This document shows, one piece after another, positions 16,345 to 23,043 of a DNA stretch of 40,914 nucleotides. Source of the stretch: Bacteroidota bacterium (GTDB lineage: Bacteria > Bacteroidota > Bacteroidia > Bacteroidales > VadinHA17). The notes under the pieces are model-generated. The model worked only from the letters and a program-made list of their open reading frames with translations, had not been told where the DNA came from and searched no databases. Position 1 is the stretch's first letter. Every line of letters begins with the position of its first letter. The stretch spans positions 1 to 40,914 of the forward strand of contig JAUZNW010000010.1 in assembly GCA_030706785.1 (NCBI GenBank), in the 5' to 3' direction. A program made the position numbers and the translations under genes.

Positions 16345-17365
16345 ATATATTATCGGTTCAATTCAGGCAGGCGAAACAGCTGTAAATAATGTCTCCACAA
16401 AACTTGGATTATCTGATTACCTGGGTGCAGTCATAGTCAGGTGGGGAATCAACAGGAATAACTACAAGGTTAATCCCGGTCTCTATTCCGTTGGCAGTCC
16501 GGATAATACATCAGATGTATTTGTTACAGCCAATTATAAGTTATCCTTTGACCATCTCAGGAAGAATCTCAATGGAATTGACGGCTGGATACTTGTGCTG
16601 GATACAAAAGGAGTAAATGTATGGTGTGCTGCCGGGAAAGGAACGTTCGGGACTGATGAACTCAATGACAGGATTAAGAGAGTTTCGCTCGATAAAGTTG
16701 TATCTCACAGGAGAATTATCCTTCCCCAGCTGGGAGCTACTGGTGTGGCAGCACATAGAATAAAAGATGGATCAGGTTTTAACGTCAAGTATGGCCCTGT
16801 CAGGGCTGCCGATATCAAGGAATTTCTGAATTCAGGATACCAGGCAACCGGAGAGATGAGAAAAGTCAATTTCAGATTCTGGGACCGGATAAAGCTTATC
16901 CCGAATGATTTTATGTATGGAAAGTTTTATTTGATTGGTGCACTCTTCGTGATATTCCTTTTATCTTCATTTCATATCGGACAGTTTTCTCCCGTGACTT
17001 CAATGAATCGGGGTTTAACAAGGATGTTTAACGTTTTTGCTGCCTATTTCTCGGGAATTGTAATCACACCGGCGCTCCTGCCATATATCCCTGTCAGAAG
17101 GTTTTACTTAAAAGGCTTTATTACTGGTGCTCTCACTGTGATAATTTTGTTCTTATTAAATAAAACAGGGAGTGACATCTTTGAAAAGATTTCCTGGTTT
17201 TTCATTATACCGGCTGTTTCTTCATTTATGGCTATGAATTTTACGGGATCTTCAACATTTACCTCATTATCCGGCGTTAAAAAAGAAATGAAAACAGCTG
17301 TCCCCTTTCAGATTCTGTTTTTATCTGTGGGTTTGATACTTTTTATAACAGGATTATTCATTTAA
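16319..17365 (+). CDS. hgcA: HgcA, corrinoid membrane protein for mercury methylation
   Basis: A 348-residue protein that, with HgcB, converts Hg(II) to methylmercury. The defining cap-helix motif NVWCAAGK is intact (Asn100-Lys107), with Cys103, the lower ligand to the cobalamin cobalt. Flanking sequence is also characteristic: GLYSVGSP, VTANYKLSFDHLR, LVLDTKGVNVWCAAGKGTFG. From about 200 onward there are about five transmembrane helices, including the conserved NFTGSSTFTSLSGVKKEM. Length is normal. Start: ATG at 16319 or in-frame ATG at 16334; both overlap arsC, and neither has a good ribosome site, consistent with coupling. hgcB follows after 7 nt. Not a CODH/ACS subunit: that family is soluble and lacks this motif and tail. 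Confidence 0.95.
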   Translation: MSFLKMKHKYIIGSIQAGETAVNNVSTKLGLSDYLGAVIVRWGINRNNYKVNPGLYSVGSPDNTSDVFVTANYKLSFDHLRKNLNGIDGWILVLDTKGVNVWCAAGKGTFGTDELNDRIKRVSLDKVVSHRRIILPQLGATGVAAHRIKDGSGFNVKYGPVRAADIKEFLNSGYQATGEMRKVNFRFWDRIKLIPNDFMYGKFYLIGALFVIFLLSSFHIGQFSPVTSMNRGLTRMFNVFAAYFSGIVITPALLPYIPVRRFYLKGFITGALTVIILFLLNKTGSDIFEKISWFFIIPAVSSFMAMNFTGSSTFTSLSGVKKEMKTAVPFQILFLSVGLILFITGLFI

Positions 17366-17372
17366 AATTGAC

Positions 17373-17678
17373 ATGCAAATGAAAGATTTGGTCTATCTGC
17401 CGGATGTTGTTACTCTTCAATTATGCGAATCAACCTGTAATTGTTGCGGAATGTGTGTTATAGTCTGTCCAAGGGAAGTATTTGAACTTTCCGGGGGGAA
17501 AGCAAGAATTATAAACCGCGATTATTGCATGGAATGCGGTGCTTGTGCACTTAACTGTAAGCCTGGCGCTATTACCGTCAGGTCAGGTGTGGGGTGTGCA
17601 GCCGGAATAATCAGCGGAATTCTTAATAACACAGAGCCAACATGCGGATGCTCAGATAATAAATCAAATTGCTGTTAA
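17373..17678 (+). CDS. hgcB: HgcB, 2[4Fe-4S] ferredoxin partner of HgcA
   Basis: A 101-residue ferredoxin, the second protein essential for mercury methylation; it is thought to reduce the HgcA corrinoid and pass Hg. Two cluster motifs are complete: Cys22/25/28/32 (CNCCGMCVIVCP) and Cys52/55/58/62 (CMECGACALNC). The extra conserved Cys75 in SGVGCA and the vicinal C-terminal pair Cys100-Cys101 match HgcB-specific features; an additional CGC (91-93) is also present. An alternative ATG lies two codons downstream (17379). It sits 7 nt after hgcA and 12 nt before acr3, so it belongs to the same transcript. Confidence 0.94.
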   Translation: MQMKDLVYLPDVVTLQLCESTCNCCGMCVIVCPREVFELSGGKARIINRDYCMECGACALNCKPGAITVRSGVGCAAGIISGILNNTEPTCGCSDNKSNCC

Positions 17679-17690
17679 TAATCAATAAAT

Positions 17691-18743
17691 ATGACAAGAC
17701 TTTCATTTTTTGACCGCTACCTTACTTTATGGATCTTTCTTGTAATGTTTGCAGGAGTAATTATCGGGTATTTTCAACCCGGGATCTCAGATTTCTGGAA
17801 TTCACTCAGTTCAGGGACTACTAATATTCCTATTGCGGTTGGACTTATCCTGATGATGTATCCGCCTTTGGCAAAAGTAAAATATGAAAAACTTCCTTTG
17901 GTTTTTAAAAATGTGAGGTTGCTTTCTTTGTCGCTCACTCAGAACTGGATAACTGGTCCAATTGTAATGTTTCTGCTCGCAATGCTTTTCCTCCATAATC
18001 ATCCCGGTCTGATGACCGGGGTTATCCTCGTTGGGCTTGCCCGTTGTATTGCCATGGTCCTTGTGTGGAACGACCTGGCAAAAGGAGACACTGAGCTGGC
18101 AGCAGGACTGGTAGCTTTTAATGCATTATTCCAGGTGTTTCTTTACTCGGTTTATGCCTATGTTTTTATCACTTTGCTTCCTCCCATTTTTGGACTCAGT
18201 GGATCAATCGTCAAAGTTTCAATATCTCAAATAGCAAAAACAGTATTAATCTATCTTGGTATTCCTTTCTTTACGGGTTTAATTACCAATGTTGTATACC
18301 GGAAGTTTTCTGGTGACGAAGCATATTATGGCAAATACATCCCAAAAGTTTCCTGGTTAACCCCTGTTGCACTGCTATTTACGATATTTGTCATGTTCTC
18401 ACTCAAAGGAGAAAAAATAATCGAATTGCCACTGGATGTACTGAGAGTAGCAATACCTTATACAATCTATTTCGGACTTATGTTCTTTTCAACGTTTTTC
18501 ATTTCAAAATGGATAAATCAGGGGTACGAAAGATCGGCAACACTTGCTTTCACAGCCGGAAGCAATGACTTTGAACTGGCTATTGCTGTAGCAGTGGCTG
18601 TGTTCGGGATTAATTCCCAGGCAGCATTTGCAACCGTTATAGGGCCACTTGTTGAAGTACCCGTTCTGATTATGCTGGTAAATGTAGCTCTCTATTTCAA
18701 ACGAAGATATTTTGCTTTAAAAGGAGATTCTCTAACCACATAA
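17691..18743 (+). CDS. acr3: ACR3-family arsenite efflux transporter
   Basis: A 350-residue inner-membrane carrier with about ten helices that exports arsenite by proton exchange. The family signature [19 protein letters not shown] contains the essential Cys119. The second conserved region, [18 protein letters not shown], carries the conserved Glu, followed by [12 protein letters not shown]. Length is typical of the bacterial ACR3(1/2) group. It follows hgcB by only 12 nt and is probably the last gene of the arsC-hgcA-hgcB-acr3 unit; arsR2 downstream has its own promoter. With ArsC it makes a complete arsenate detoxification pair. Confidence 0.94.
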   Translation: MTRLSFFDRYLTLWIFLVMFAGVIIGYFQPGISDFWNSLSSGTTNIPIAVGLILMMYPPLAKVKYEKLPLVFKNVRLLSLSLTQNWITGPIVMFLLAMLFLHNHPGLMTGVILVGLARCIAMVLVWNDLAKGDTELAAGLVAFNALFQVFLYSVYAYVFITLLPPIFGLSGSIVKVSISQIAKTVLIYLGIPFFTGLITNVVYRKFSGDEAYYGKYIPKVSWLTPVALLFTIFVMFSLKGEKIIELPLDVLRVAIPYTIYFGLMFFSTFFISKWINQGYERSATLAFTAGSNDFELAIAVAVAVFGINSQAAFATVIGPLVEVPVLIMLVNVALYFKRRYFALKGDSLTT

Positions 18744-18783
18744 ATAAAATTTTCACGTGACTGGAAGATTTCATATAAAAAAT

Positions 18784-18814
18784 TTGGATATAATAAGGCA
18801 AACATATAAATTTG
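18784..18814 (+). promoter_or_regulatory. arsR2 promoter TTG-N20-TAAATTTG
   Basis: TTG at 18784-18786 and TAAATTTG at 18807-18814 match the consensus exactly. Predicted transcription starts near 18821, inside the palindrome, giving a leader of under 20 nt. Confidence 0.7.
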
Positions 18815-18840
18815 TATTTATATAAATACATTTTTATATG
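18803..18840. promoter_or_regulatory. 38-bp near-perfect palindrome, candidate ArsR2 operator
   Basis: Centre TGTATTTATATAAATACA (18813-18830) is an 18-bp perfect palindrome. It is flanked symmetrically by CATATAAA (18803-18810) and TTTATATG (18833-18840); only two pairs mismatch in 38 bp. It overlaps the -7 box, covers the transcription start, and its last three bases are the arsR2 start codon. Confidence 0.75.
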
Positions 18841-19185
18841 AATGATCTTAAGAAACTTCAACTGATCTTTCAGACTTTATCCGACTATAACAGGTTGGGA
18901 ATGATAAGATTCATCTGTGAAAAAGAAAGATCAGTCGGAGAGATCGTAAAAGAAACAAAACTGTCACAGCCGCTAGTTTCACATCACCTGAGAGTCCTGA
19001 AAGAAAGTGGTATTCTTGAAACCAAACGTAACGGACCATTCATAATTTACTATATAAAAGATAAGAAAATCCTTGATGCTATCAATCTGATTTTAGAAAT
19101 TTTCAAGGATTCTGATATAAAAGATAACACAGGTTCAAAATTCTGTTCTGGCTGGATAATTGGTAATTACAATACTAAAAAATAG
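18838..19185 (+). CDS. ArsR/SmtB-family transcriptional repressor, second copy
   Basis: A 115-residue winged-helix sensor unlike arsR1. The family pattern is clear: LSDYNRLGMIRFICEKERSV at the N-terminus, then recognition helix KETKLSQPLVSHHLRVLKES, then the wing ILETKRNGPFIIYYI. Possible metal ligands are Cys27 and a C-terminal Cys in SKFCSGW. The start codon is embedded in a 38-bp palindrome, which predicts tight autorepression. It is followed after 11 nt by the Met-rich protein gene, probably co-transcribed. The inducer (As, Hg, Cd or other) cannot be decided from sequence. Confidence 0.88.
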   Translation: MNDLKKLQLIFQTLSDYNRLGMIRFICEKERSVGEIVKETKLSQPLVSHHLRVLKESGILETKRNGPFIIYYIKDKKILDAINLILEIFKDSDIKDNTGSKFCSGWIIGNYNTKK

Positions 19186-19190
19186 GAGGG
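19184..19190 (+). promoter_or_regulatory. Strong Shine-Dalgarno AGGAGGG
   Basis: An unusually strong ribosome binding site for a Bacteroidota gene, 6 nt before the ATG of the Met-rich protein. Most starts in the window have weak or no such motif; the other strong one is at the cupin gene. Confidence 0.6.
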
Positions 19191-19196
19191 AAAAAA

Positions 19197-19706
19197 ATGG
19201 GTATTAAAGAAAAATTCATGAACGACATGATGGAAAATCAATTTAAAAACATGTCATCAGAAGAAAAGAGGCAAATGATGGAAGCTATGATGGATAAGTT
19301 CTTTTCATCGATGACGGATGACGAAAAGAAAGATATAATGTCAGGTATGATGGGCAAAATGATGGGTAATAACCCAATGATGGGCATGATGTCAATGATG
19401 ATGGGCAGGAAAGGTAAAGATTCCGGGAAGAGCAGTGAAAGCAGTAAAATGCCATGGGATATGTGCTGTGATATGATGAGCGGAATAAAGGAAACTGCAA
19501 ATACTGCCAGATTTGCCACTTCAGAACTGAGAGGATTATTTGATGAATGGTGTCAGCAGATTGAGAAAGAAATGTTGGATTTTATAAAAGAAAAAGGAAC
19601 AATAAAAGTCGATGAAATGGCTGAAAAATTCGGTATTTCAGAGGAAAGTGTAAAGTATTTGTTAAGTCGGCTGGCCAATAAGAATTTAATAGATTATAAA
19701 GTATAA
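19197..19706 (+). CDS. Methionine-rich protein with C-terminal winged-helix-like domain
   Basis: A 169-residue soluble protein of no recognised family. The N-terminal half is very rich in Met: pairs and triplets run through about 1-70, including NPMMGMMSMMMG, resembling soft-metal-binding Met clusters. A middle motif PWDMCCDMMSG carries adjacent cysteines. After a helical linker, the last ~50 residues look like a helix-turn-helix: DFIKEKGTIKVDEMAEKFGI, then SEESVKYLLSRLANKNLID. Together this suggests a thiophilic metal-binding protein with a DNA-binding or protein-interaction domain, controlled by arsR2. That role is inference; no signal peptide is present, so it would act in the cytoplasm. 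Confidence 0.75.
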   Translation: MGIKEKFMNDMMENQFKNMSSEEKRQMMEAMMDKFFSSMTDDEKKDIMSGMMGKMMGNNPMMGMMSMMMGRKGKDSGKSSESSKMPWDMCCDMMSGIKETANTARFATSELRGLFDEWCQQIEKEMLDFIKEKGTIKVDEMAEKFGISEESVKYLLSRLANKNLIDYKV

Positions 19707-19734
19707 CAGGTATTTAGTTTATATTCTGACTTTT

Positions 19735-20049
19735 ATGAGTAAAGTGAAAATCAGGCCATTTAATGTTATCGATCATACTGATCTGCCTGAAATAAAATTG
19801 GATCGGATTCCTGTTGATGGAGATCCCCTTGAGATTGACAGGGAAATGTACTATGTATGTGAAACGAATTTCCTGGAGAATGATGATAAGAAGATCGGGG
19901 TAATACCTCTGGTCGTCAAAAATCCTTCGAAGGTAGCCAATATTGAGAGCTATATAAATTGTTTGTCAATTGCTCATCGAAGAGTACAGTTCAGGAAGGA
20001 GAAAAATATTTGTGATTTCAATGATTGTGATGAAATGGTAATATCCTAG
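19735..20049 (+). CDS. Hypothetical protein, 104 residues
   Basis: Not recognised. A small soluble acidic/basic protein with no membrane helix; three cysteines are spread through it (VCETNF, INCLSI, ICDFNDCDEM gives two more near the end). The last, C-x4-C, could bind metal, but this is weak. It starts with a good ATG 29 nt after the Met-rich gene on the same strand, so it is probably the last gene of the arsR2 transcript. The following 116 nt to the convergent CDF-like gene contain no clear feature. Confidence 0.55.
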   Translation: MSKVKIRPFNVIDHTDLPEIKLDRIPVDGDPLEIDREMYYVCETNFLENDDKKIGVIPLVVKNPSKVANIESYINCLSIAHRRVQFRKEKNICDFNDCDEMVIS

Positions 20050-20165
20050 ATTTGATAGCTGCATCTCGGAACCCGACTGGTGTAGAGTAAGAATTCTCCG
20101 TACCGTCAAAATACTAAAGGATCAATAAACCATAAAGTTAAGCCGGACCGTCGGGATATTTACTA

Positions 20166-20789
20166 CTATGCATATTCTTTCACTTTTGCTTTCTTAAAAG
20201 ATTCCCTCCCTTCCATTATTGACAAATATGTTAATCCTGCAGCGCCTATGGAATCTGCATACGCAAAGCCTGTAACTTGATAAACTAAACTTGAAACCAG
20301 GAGAACCAATGACATATACAAACAAACCTTGGTGCAATTTGCATCGGAGAGAATAGGGTCCGAATTGAGTTTTCCGCCGACATTCTTTTTTGCGTTCATC
20401 AGCCATAGCATCGCAGCAATTGAAACCAAAGAAATTATTATTCCCCAGATTGTTGTCTCAGGTTTGTGCTGGTTAATGATATTTGTTATAATTCCGGTGA
20501 GGAGTCCTGCCGTTAACAGATAAAAAGCTGTTCCTGTTATTTTCAAAGCTGTTATTTCGGACCTGCTTTTTACACTGTCAGAATTGTTCCTGATCCGTAG
20601 TATCATAACAGCAATCCCAATTCCTGAGAATACCTCAATAAAGCTATCTGCTCCGAATCCGAAAAGACTGAGTGTTTCATCTTCATAGCCAAAAATCATT
20701 GAAACAATTCCTTCTATAATGTTATAAAAGATTGTGAACAGGCTCAGCCCAAATGCCCGTCTGTAAAGTAATTGTTCCTTATTTGTCAT
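20166..20789 (-). CDS. CDF-like cation transporter, membrane domain only
   Basis: A 207-residue protein with about six hydrophobic segments. LSLFTIFYNIIEGIVSMIFG and LFGFGADSFIEVFSGIGIAV resemble helices 1-2 of cation diffusion facilitators, the second carrying an Asp at the metal-site position. A later segment SDANCTKVCLYMSLVLLVSS resembles helix 5 with its Asp, but with Cys nearby. It lacks the C-terminal cytoplasmic ferredoxin-like domain of full-length CDF exporters. Short proteins of this type are often annotated simply as cation transporter. It converges on the ars/hgc genes and may export a divalent metal; substrate unknown. The ATG at 20789 is preceded by AGGTATTA. Confidence 0.7.
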   Translation of the reverse strand: MTNKEQLLYRRAFGLSLFTIFYNIIEGIVSMIFGYEDETLSLFGFGADSFIEVFSGIGIAVMILRIRNNSDSVKSRSEITALKITGTAFYLLTAGLLTGIITNIINQHKPETTIWGIIISLVSIAAMLWLMNAKKNVGGKLNSDPILSDANCTKVCLYMSLVLLVSSLVYQVTGFAYADSIGAAGLTYLSIMEGRESFKKAKVKEYA

Positions 20790-21120
20790 TAATACCTACC
20801 TATAATGAGTCACCATAGATTCTTCAGTACACTTTAGAGGTTCTGAAGAGGTGCTACAGTGAATTTCCATACCATCAGGCCAACCATCTATATGGTATTT
20901 TGTTCATATCAACCAAGGTAATGAATGAGCAATCTTAAGCCTTCATTGTTGCTTTATATAAATACAACACTGCAAACTCCGACGGAAGATGCCACGTTCA
21001 AGTAATGATTAGCACCCTTGGATTCTGAGGTCTGACCAGAACCCTTTATCAGTTAACAGGAATAATTAATCCATTTTCACGTTAATGCTTGTAGGGGAAT
21101 CAAATTATTTCTATCCATAA
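20790..21120. other. 331-nt gap, no gene seen
   Basis: AT-rich sequence between the divergent CDF-like and SiaC-like genes, with stops in all frames read and no clear hairpin or palindrome. It must hold both promoters, but I find no perfect TAnnTTTG box. Confidence 0.5.
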
Positions 21121-21516
21121 ATGGTAAAAAGTAAGTTACATATTTTACCAACAGACAATACTCCTGAGTTTATCTTTAATCCTGATGGAATAATTAAAAT
21201 AAAGGGACGAGCACTGGTAGTGAATAAAACAGATGTTCCGGAGGACATAATGAGCTGGATTAATGAATACCTTTCAGATCCGGCTGACATTACCCGGGTC
21301 ATAGTAGCATTTGAATATCTTAACAGTTTCAGCACAACTATCTTAGCCACTATCTTCAGGAAAATCGTCCAGGTTATTTTTCTTGACAAAAAGTTTGTAA
21401 TTCAGTGGTACTATGAGGAGGGCGATGAAGATATCCTGGAGAGAGGTGAATATATCTCAGCAGTTCACGATATACCTATCGAGTTCATAATGACAAAAAA
21501 TATAAATTCCTGCTAA
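21121..21516 (+). CDS. SiaC-family (DUF1987) regulatory phosphoprotein
   Basis: A 131-residue cytoplasmic protein matching the SiaC/DUF1987 pattern: PEFIFNPDGIIKIKGRALVV near the N-terminus, WINEYL, then VAFEYLNSFSTTILATIFRK. In the founding system SiaC is phosphorylated by a kinase and dephosphorylated by a PP2C phosphatase, controlling a diguanylate cyclase. None of those partners is next to it here. The Ser/Thr run in NSFSTT corresponds to the usual phosphosite region. It stands alone, convergent with the cupin gene. Confidence 0.8.
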   Translation: MVKSKLHILPTDNTPEFIFNPDGIIKIKGRALVVNKTDVPEDIMSWINEYLSDPADITRVIVAFEYLNSFSTTILATIFRKIVQVIFLDKKFVIQWYYEEGDEDILERGEYISAVHDIPIEFIMTKNINSC

Positions 21517-21650
21517 ACCTGTCAATGGGTACCCTGCTGATTTATCACTTATAGCAACATCACGCTTCCTTTCATTTTAGCGAAAGAAATCTATTTAATT
21601 CAATTCCTTCGCAGGAACTATATTCTGTTAGTGGGGATACTGGACAGGTT
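21516..21650. repeat. Gap bounded by AACCTGTC/GACAGGTT inverted ends
   Basis: AACCTGTC (21516-21523) and GACAGGTT (21643-21650) face each other across the entire gap between two convergent genes, overlapping both stop codons. The similarity extends imperfectly inward (ATGGGTACCC versus inverted AGTATCCCC). It may be a long-range terminator stem or a relic element. Confidence 0.35.
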
Positions 21651-21954
21651 ATTTCACTTCAATCACCAGATTATACCCATTGGTTGTTCCGACATTTTCT
21701 GTTTCATGTTGACCTGCTCCCATCCAGATTACTTTCCCGGATTTCAAATCTACATCCTGGCTCTTTCCATCGGGGAAACTTAATCTGAACTTCGCGTCCT
21801 CCATCACAAATACAACGTGGTCATTCGGATGATTGTGCATTGGCGCCTTTTGTCCAGGTTTAAGGCGTAGCTCCATGACACGGACTTTGTCATTGTCTAA
21901 AAGAAGTGTATATTCTTTTGAAGCAGCTTGTAAAACATCAGGAACTTTTGTCAT
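21649..21954 (-). CDS. Small cupin-domain protein
   Basis: A 101-residue single-domain cupin. The ATG at 21954 is chosen because GGGAGGAAT lies just upstream; a longer reading from 21996 would overlap the upstream gene. The first cupin motif is KAPMHNHPNDHVVFVMED (His-x-His and a third His); the second is GKVIWMGAGQHETEN. The metal and substrate are not evident: such small cupins range from sensors to dioxygenases. It lies 28 nt after the cupredoxin gene and is surely co-transcribed with it. Confidence 0.8.
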   Translation of the reverse strand: MTKVPDVLQAASKEYTLLLDNDKVRVMELRLKPGQKAPMHNHPNDHVVFVMEDAKFRLSFPDGKSQDVDLKSGKVIWMGAGQHETENVGTTNGYNLVIEVK

Positions 21955-21982
21955 TGTATTCCTCCCAATTTTTAGTAATGAA

Positions 21983-22381
21983 TTAGTTAACCACAACTGT
22001 AGCAGTCATTGAAGGATGAATCGTGCAATGATAAGGGTATGTACCTGAAGTTGCAAAGGTATGGCTAAATGTTCCGTTTGTGCTGACAGAGCCGCTATCG
22101 AACAGATTAGTGTCGCTGGTTACTGTATGAACCACCGCATCTTTATTTGTCCAGGTAATTGTAGTACCGGCGGTTACTGTGATAGAAGCAGGACTAAAAG
22201 CCATACCCTGGATCCATACCTCATTTGTTCCTGGTCCGCCTTTATTCCCGGTACCACCCGTATTGCCCCCTGAACTATATGGATTATCTGCTGATTTTGT
22301 GCAACTATCCATAATACCAAGTATTGCCAGAAGCATAGCTATACTTATTATCTTATTTGTTAAAGTTGTTATCGTCTTCAT
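21983..22381 (-). CDS. Cupredoxin (plastocyanin/amicyanin-like) lipoprotein
   Basis: A 132-residue blue-copper protein. A lipoprotein signal (LAILGIMDSC, Cys27) and a Gly/Asn-rich linker (about 35-52) precede a single cupredoxin domain. Type-1 copper ligands are all visible: His in AVVHTVTSD, then Cys, His and Met in YHCTIHPSMTATV. It should bind copper and carry single electrons at the membrane. The partner is unknown; the cupin gene follows in the same operon. About 320 nt lie between its start and the tRNA. Confidence 0.9.
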   Translation of the reverse strand: MKTITTLTNKIISIAMLLAILGIMDSCTKSADNPYSSGGNTGGTGNKGGPGTNEVWIQGMAFSPASITVTAGTTITWTNKDAVVHTVTSDTNLFDSGSVSTNGTFSHTFATSGTYPYHCTIHPSMTATVVVN

Positions 22382-22489
22382 AATATTTTGTTTTAGGATA
22401 GTAAAACATAATAGAACACTTTTAGTTCATACTGGAGGCTGTTAATGTTTTCTTAAAATCAGAAGTTTAAATGGATTCGAATCAAATGG

Positions 22490-22660
22490 TATGGACCCAG
22501 GAGCAAGCTCTTGACTATTAAACGATTCAAGAACCGAGGAACCGAACCGCCTGCTGGCGGTGATCTCGGCGAAGCCAATTTACCATAGCTTCTCGTCCGC
22601 AGTTCTCGTGTCGCCGAAGCTTCAGCGGAGGCACAAACTTTATGCGAAGTGGGATTAAAA
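22490..22660. repeat. tRNA-adjacent palindromic repeat block, possibly decayed
   Basis: Contains ACCGCC-TGCT-GGCGGT (22546-22561) and GAAGCTTC (22616-22623) inside a GC-richer stretch unlike the flanks. The minus strand is open here (about 22459-22734) and reads into the tRNA; the translation (RELRTRSYGKLASPRSPPAG) looks non-globular. It resembles the tails of small GIY-YIG-type reading frames that accumulate beside tRNA genes in Bacteroidota, but no nuclease core is seen. Confidence 0.35.
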
Positions 22661-22697
22661 AACGCAACTGATTGGCTTACAATACTGTTGCGCTTAT
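22657..22697 (-). terminator. Terminator of tRNA-Arg
   Basis: On the minus strand, just after the tRNA: GCGCAAC, an 18-nt loop, GTTGCGT, then a run of T. It is an intrinsic terminator about 10 nt past the tRNA 3' end. Confidence 0.7.
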
Positions 22698-22703
22698 TTT
22701 TTG

Positions 22704-22776
22704 TGATCCCGGAGCGATTCGAACGCTCAACCAACAGAACCGGAATCTGTCATTCTATCCATTGAACTACGGGACC
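22704..22776 (-). tRNA. tRNA-Arg(CCG)
   Basis: A 73-nt cloverleaf on the minus strand. Acceptor GGTCCCG pairs with CGGGATC (one G-U), discriminator A; D arm GTTCAATGGATAGAAT; anticodon stem ACAGA/TCTGT with loop TTCCGGT, anticodon CCG; T arm with GTTCGAATC. CCA is not encoded. It reads the rare Arg codon CGG. Confidence 0.95.
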
Positions 22777-22885
22777 AATATTAATGACAAAAATAAGACC
22801 ATTCACCCGGTTTTACAATAAAGAAGCGAAAAAGTTACACTATGAGACACTTTCCCTGTCCGCCGTAATGCATGGAAAGTACAGA

Positions 22886-22950
22886 TCCACAGAGAACGGG
22901 TTCTTATTCTGATATTTATTTTTAACCGAGAACGCAAAGAGATTAAGAAG
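22886..22950. repeat. Dispersed decayed repeat upstream of leuS
   Basis: TCCACAGAGAACGGG and TTAACCGAGAACGCAAAGAG resemble the CACxGAGAACACxGAG sequences at 2876 and 4438. It lies in the 250-nt gap between tRNA-Arg and leuS. Confidence 0.4.
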
Positions 22951-22989
22951 AAAAGGATAATTCCCAAAGTTTTTCTATTTTCGCACTCC

Positions 22990-23043
22990 ATGAAAAAGCC
23001 TAACAACACAACACTTCAACCTCACAATGGACTACAACTTTAA
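22990..23043 (+). other. Candidate 17-codon leader ORF overlapping the leuS start
   Basis: An ATG at 22990 opens [17 protein letters not shown], ending at TAA 23041-23043, so it overlaps the leuS ATG (23027) in another frame. Three of its last nine codons are Leu. A near-consensus -7 box TATTTTCG (22976-22983) lies 6 nt before it. It could be a regulatory leader peptide, or chance. Confidence 0.3.

Noticed and set aside
16319-17365. HgcA as a CODH/acetyl-CoA synthase corrinoid subunit
   Set aside because: The NVWCAAGK motif, membrane tail and HgcB neighbour fit HgcA; no CODH/ACS genes are present.
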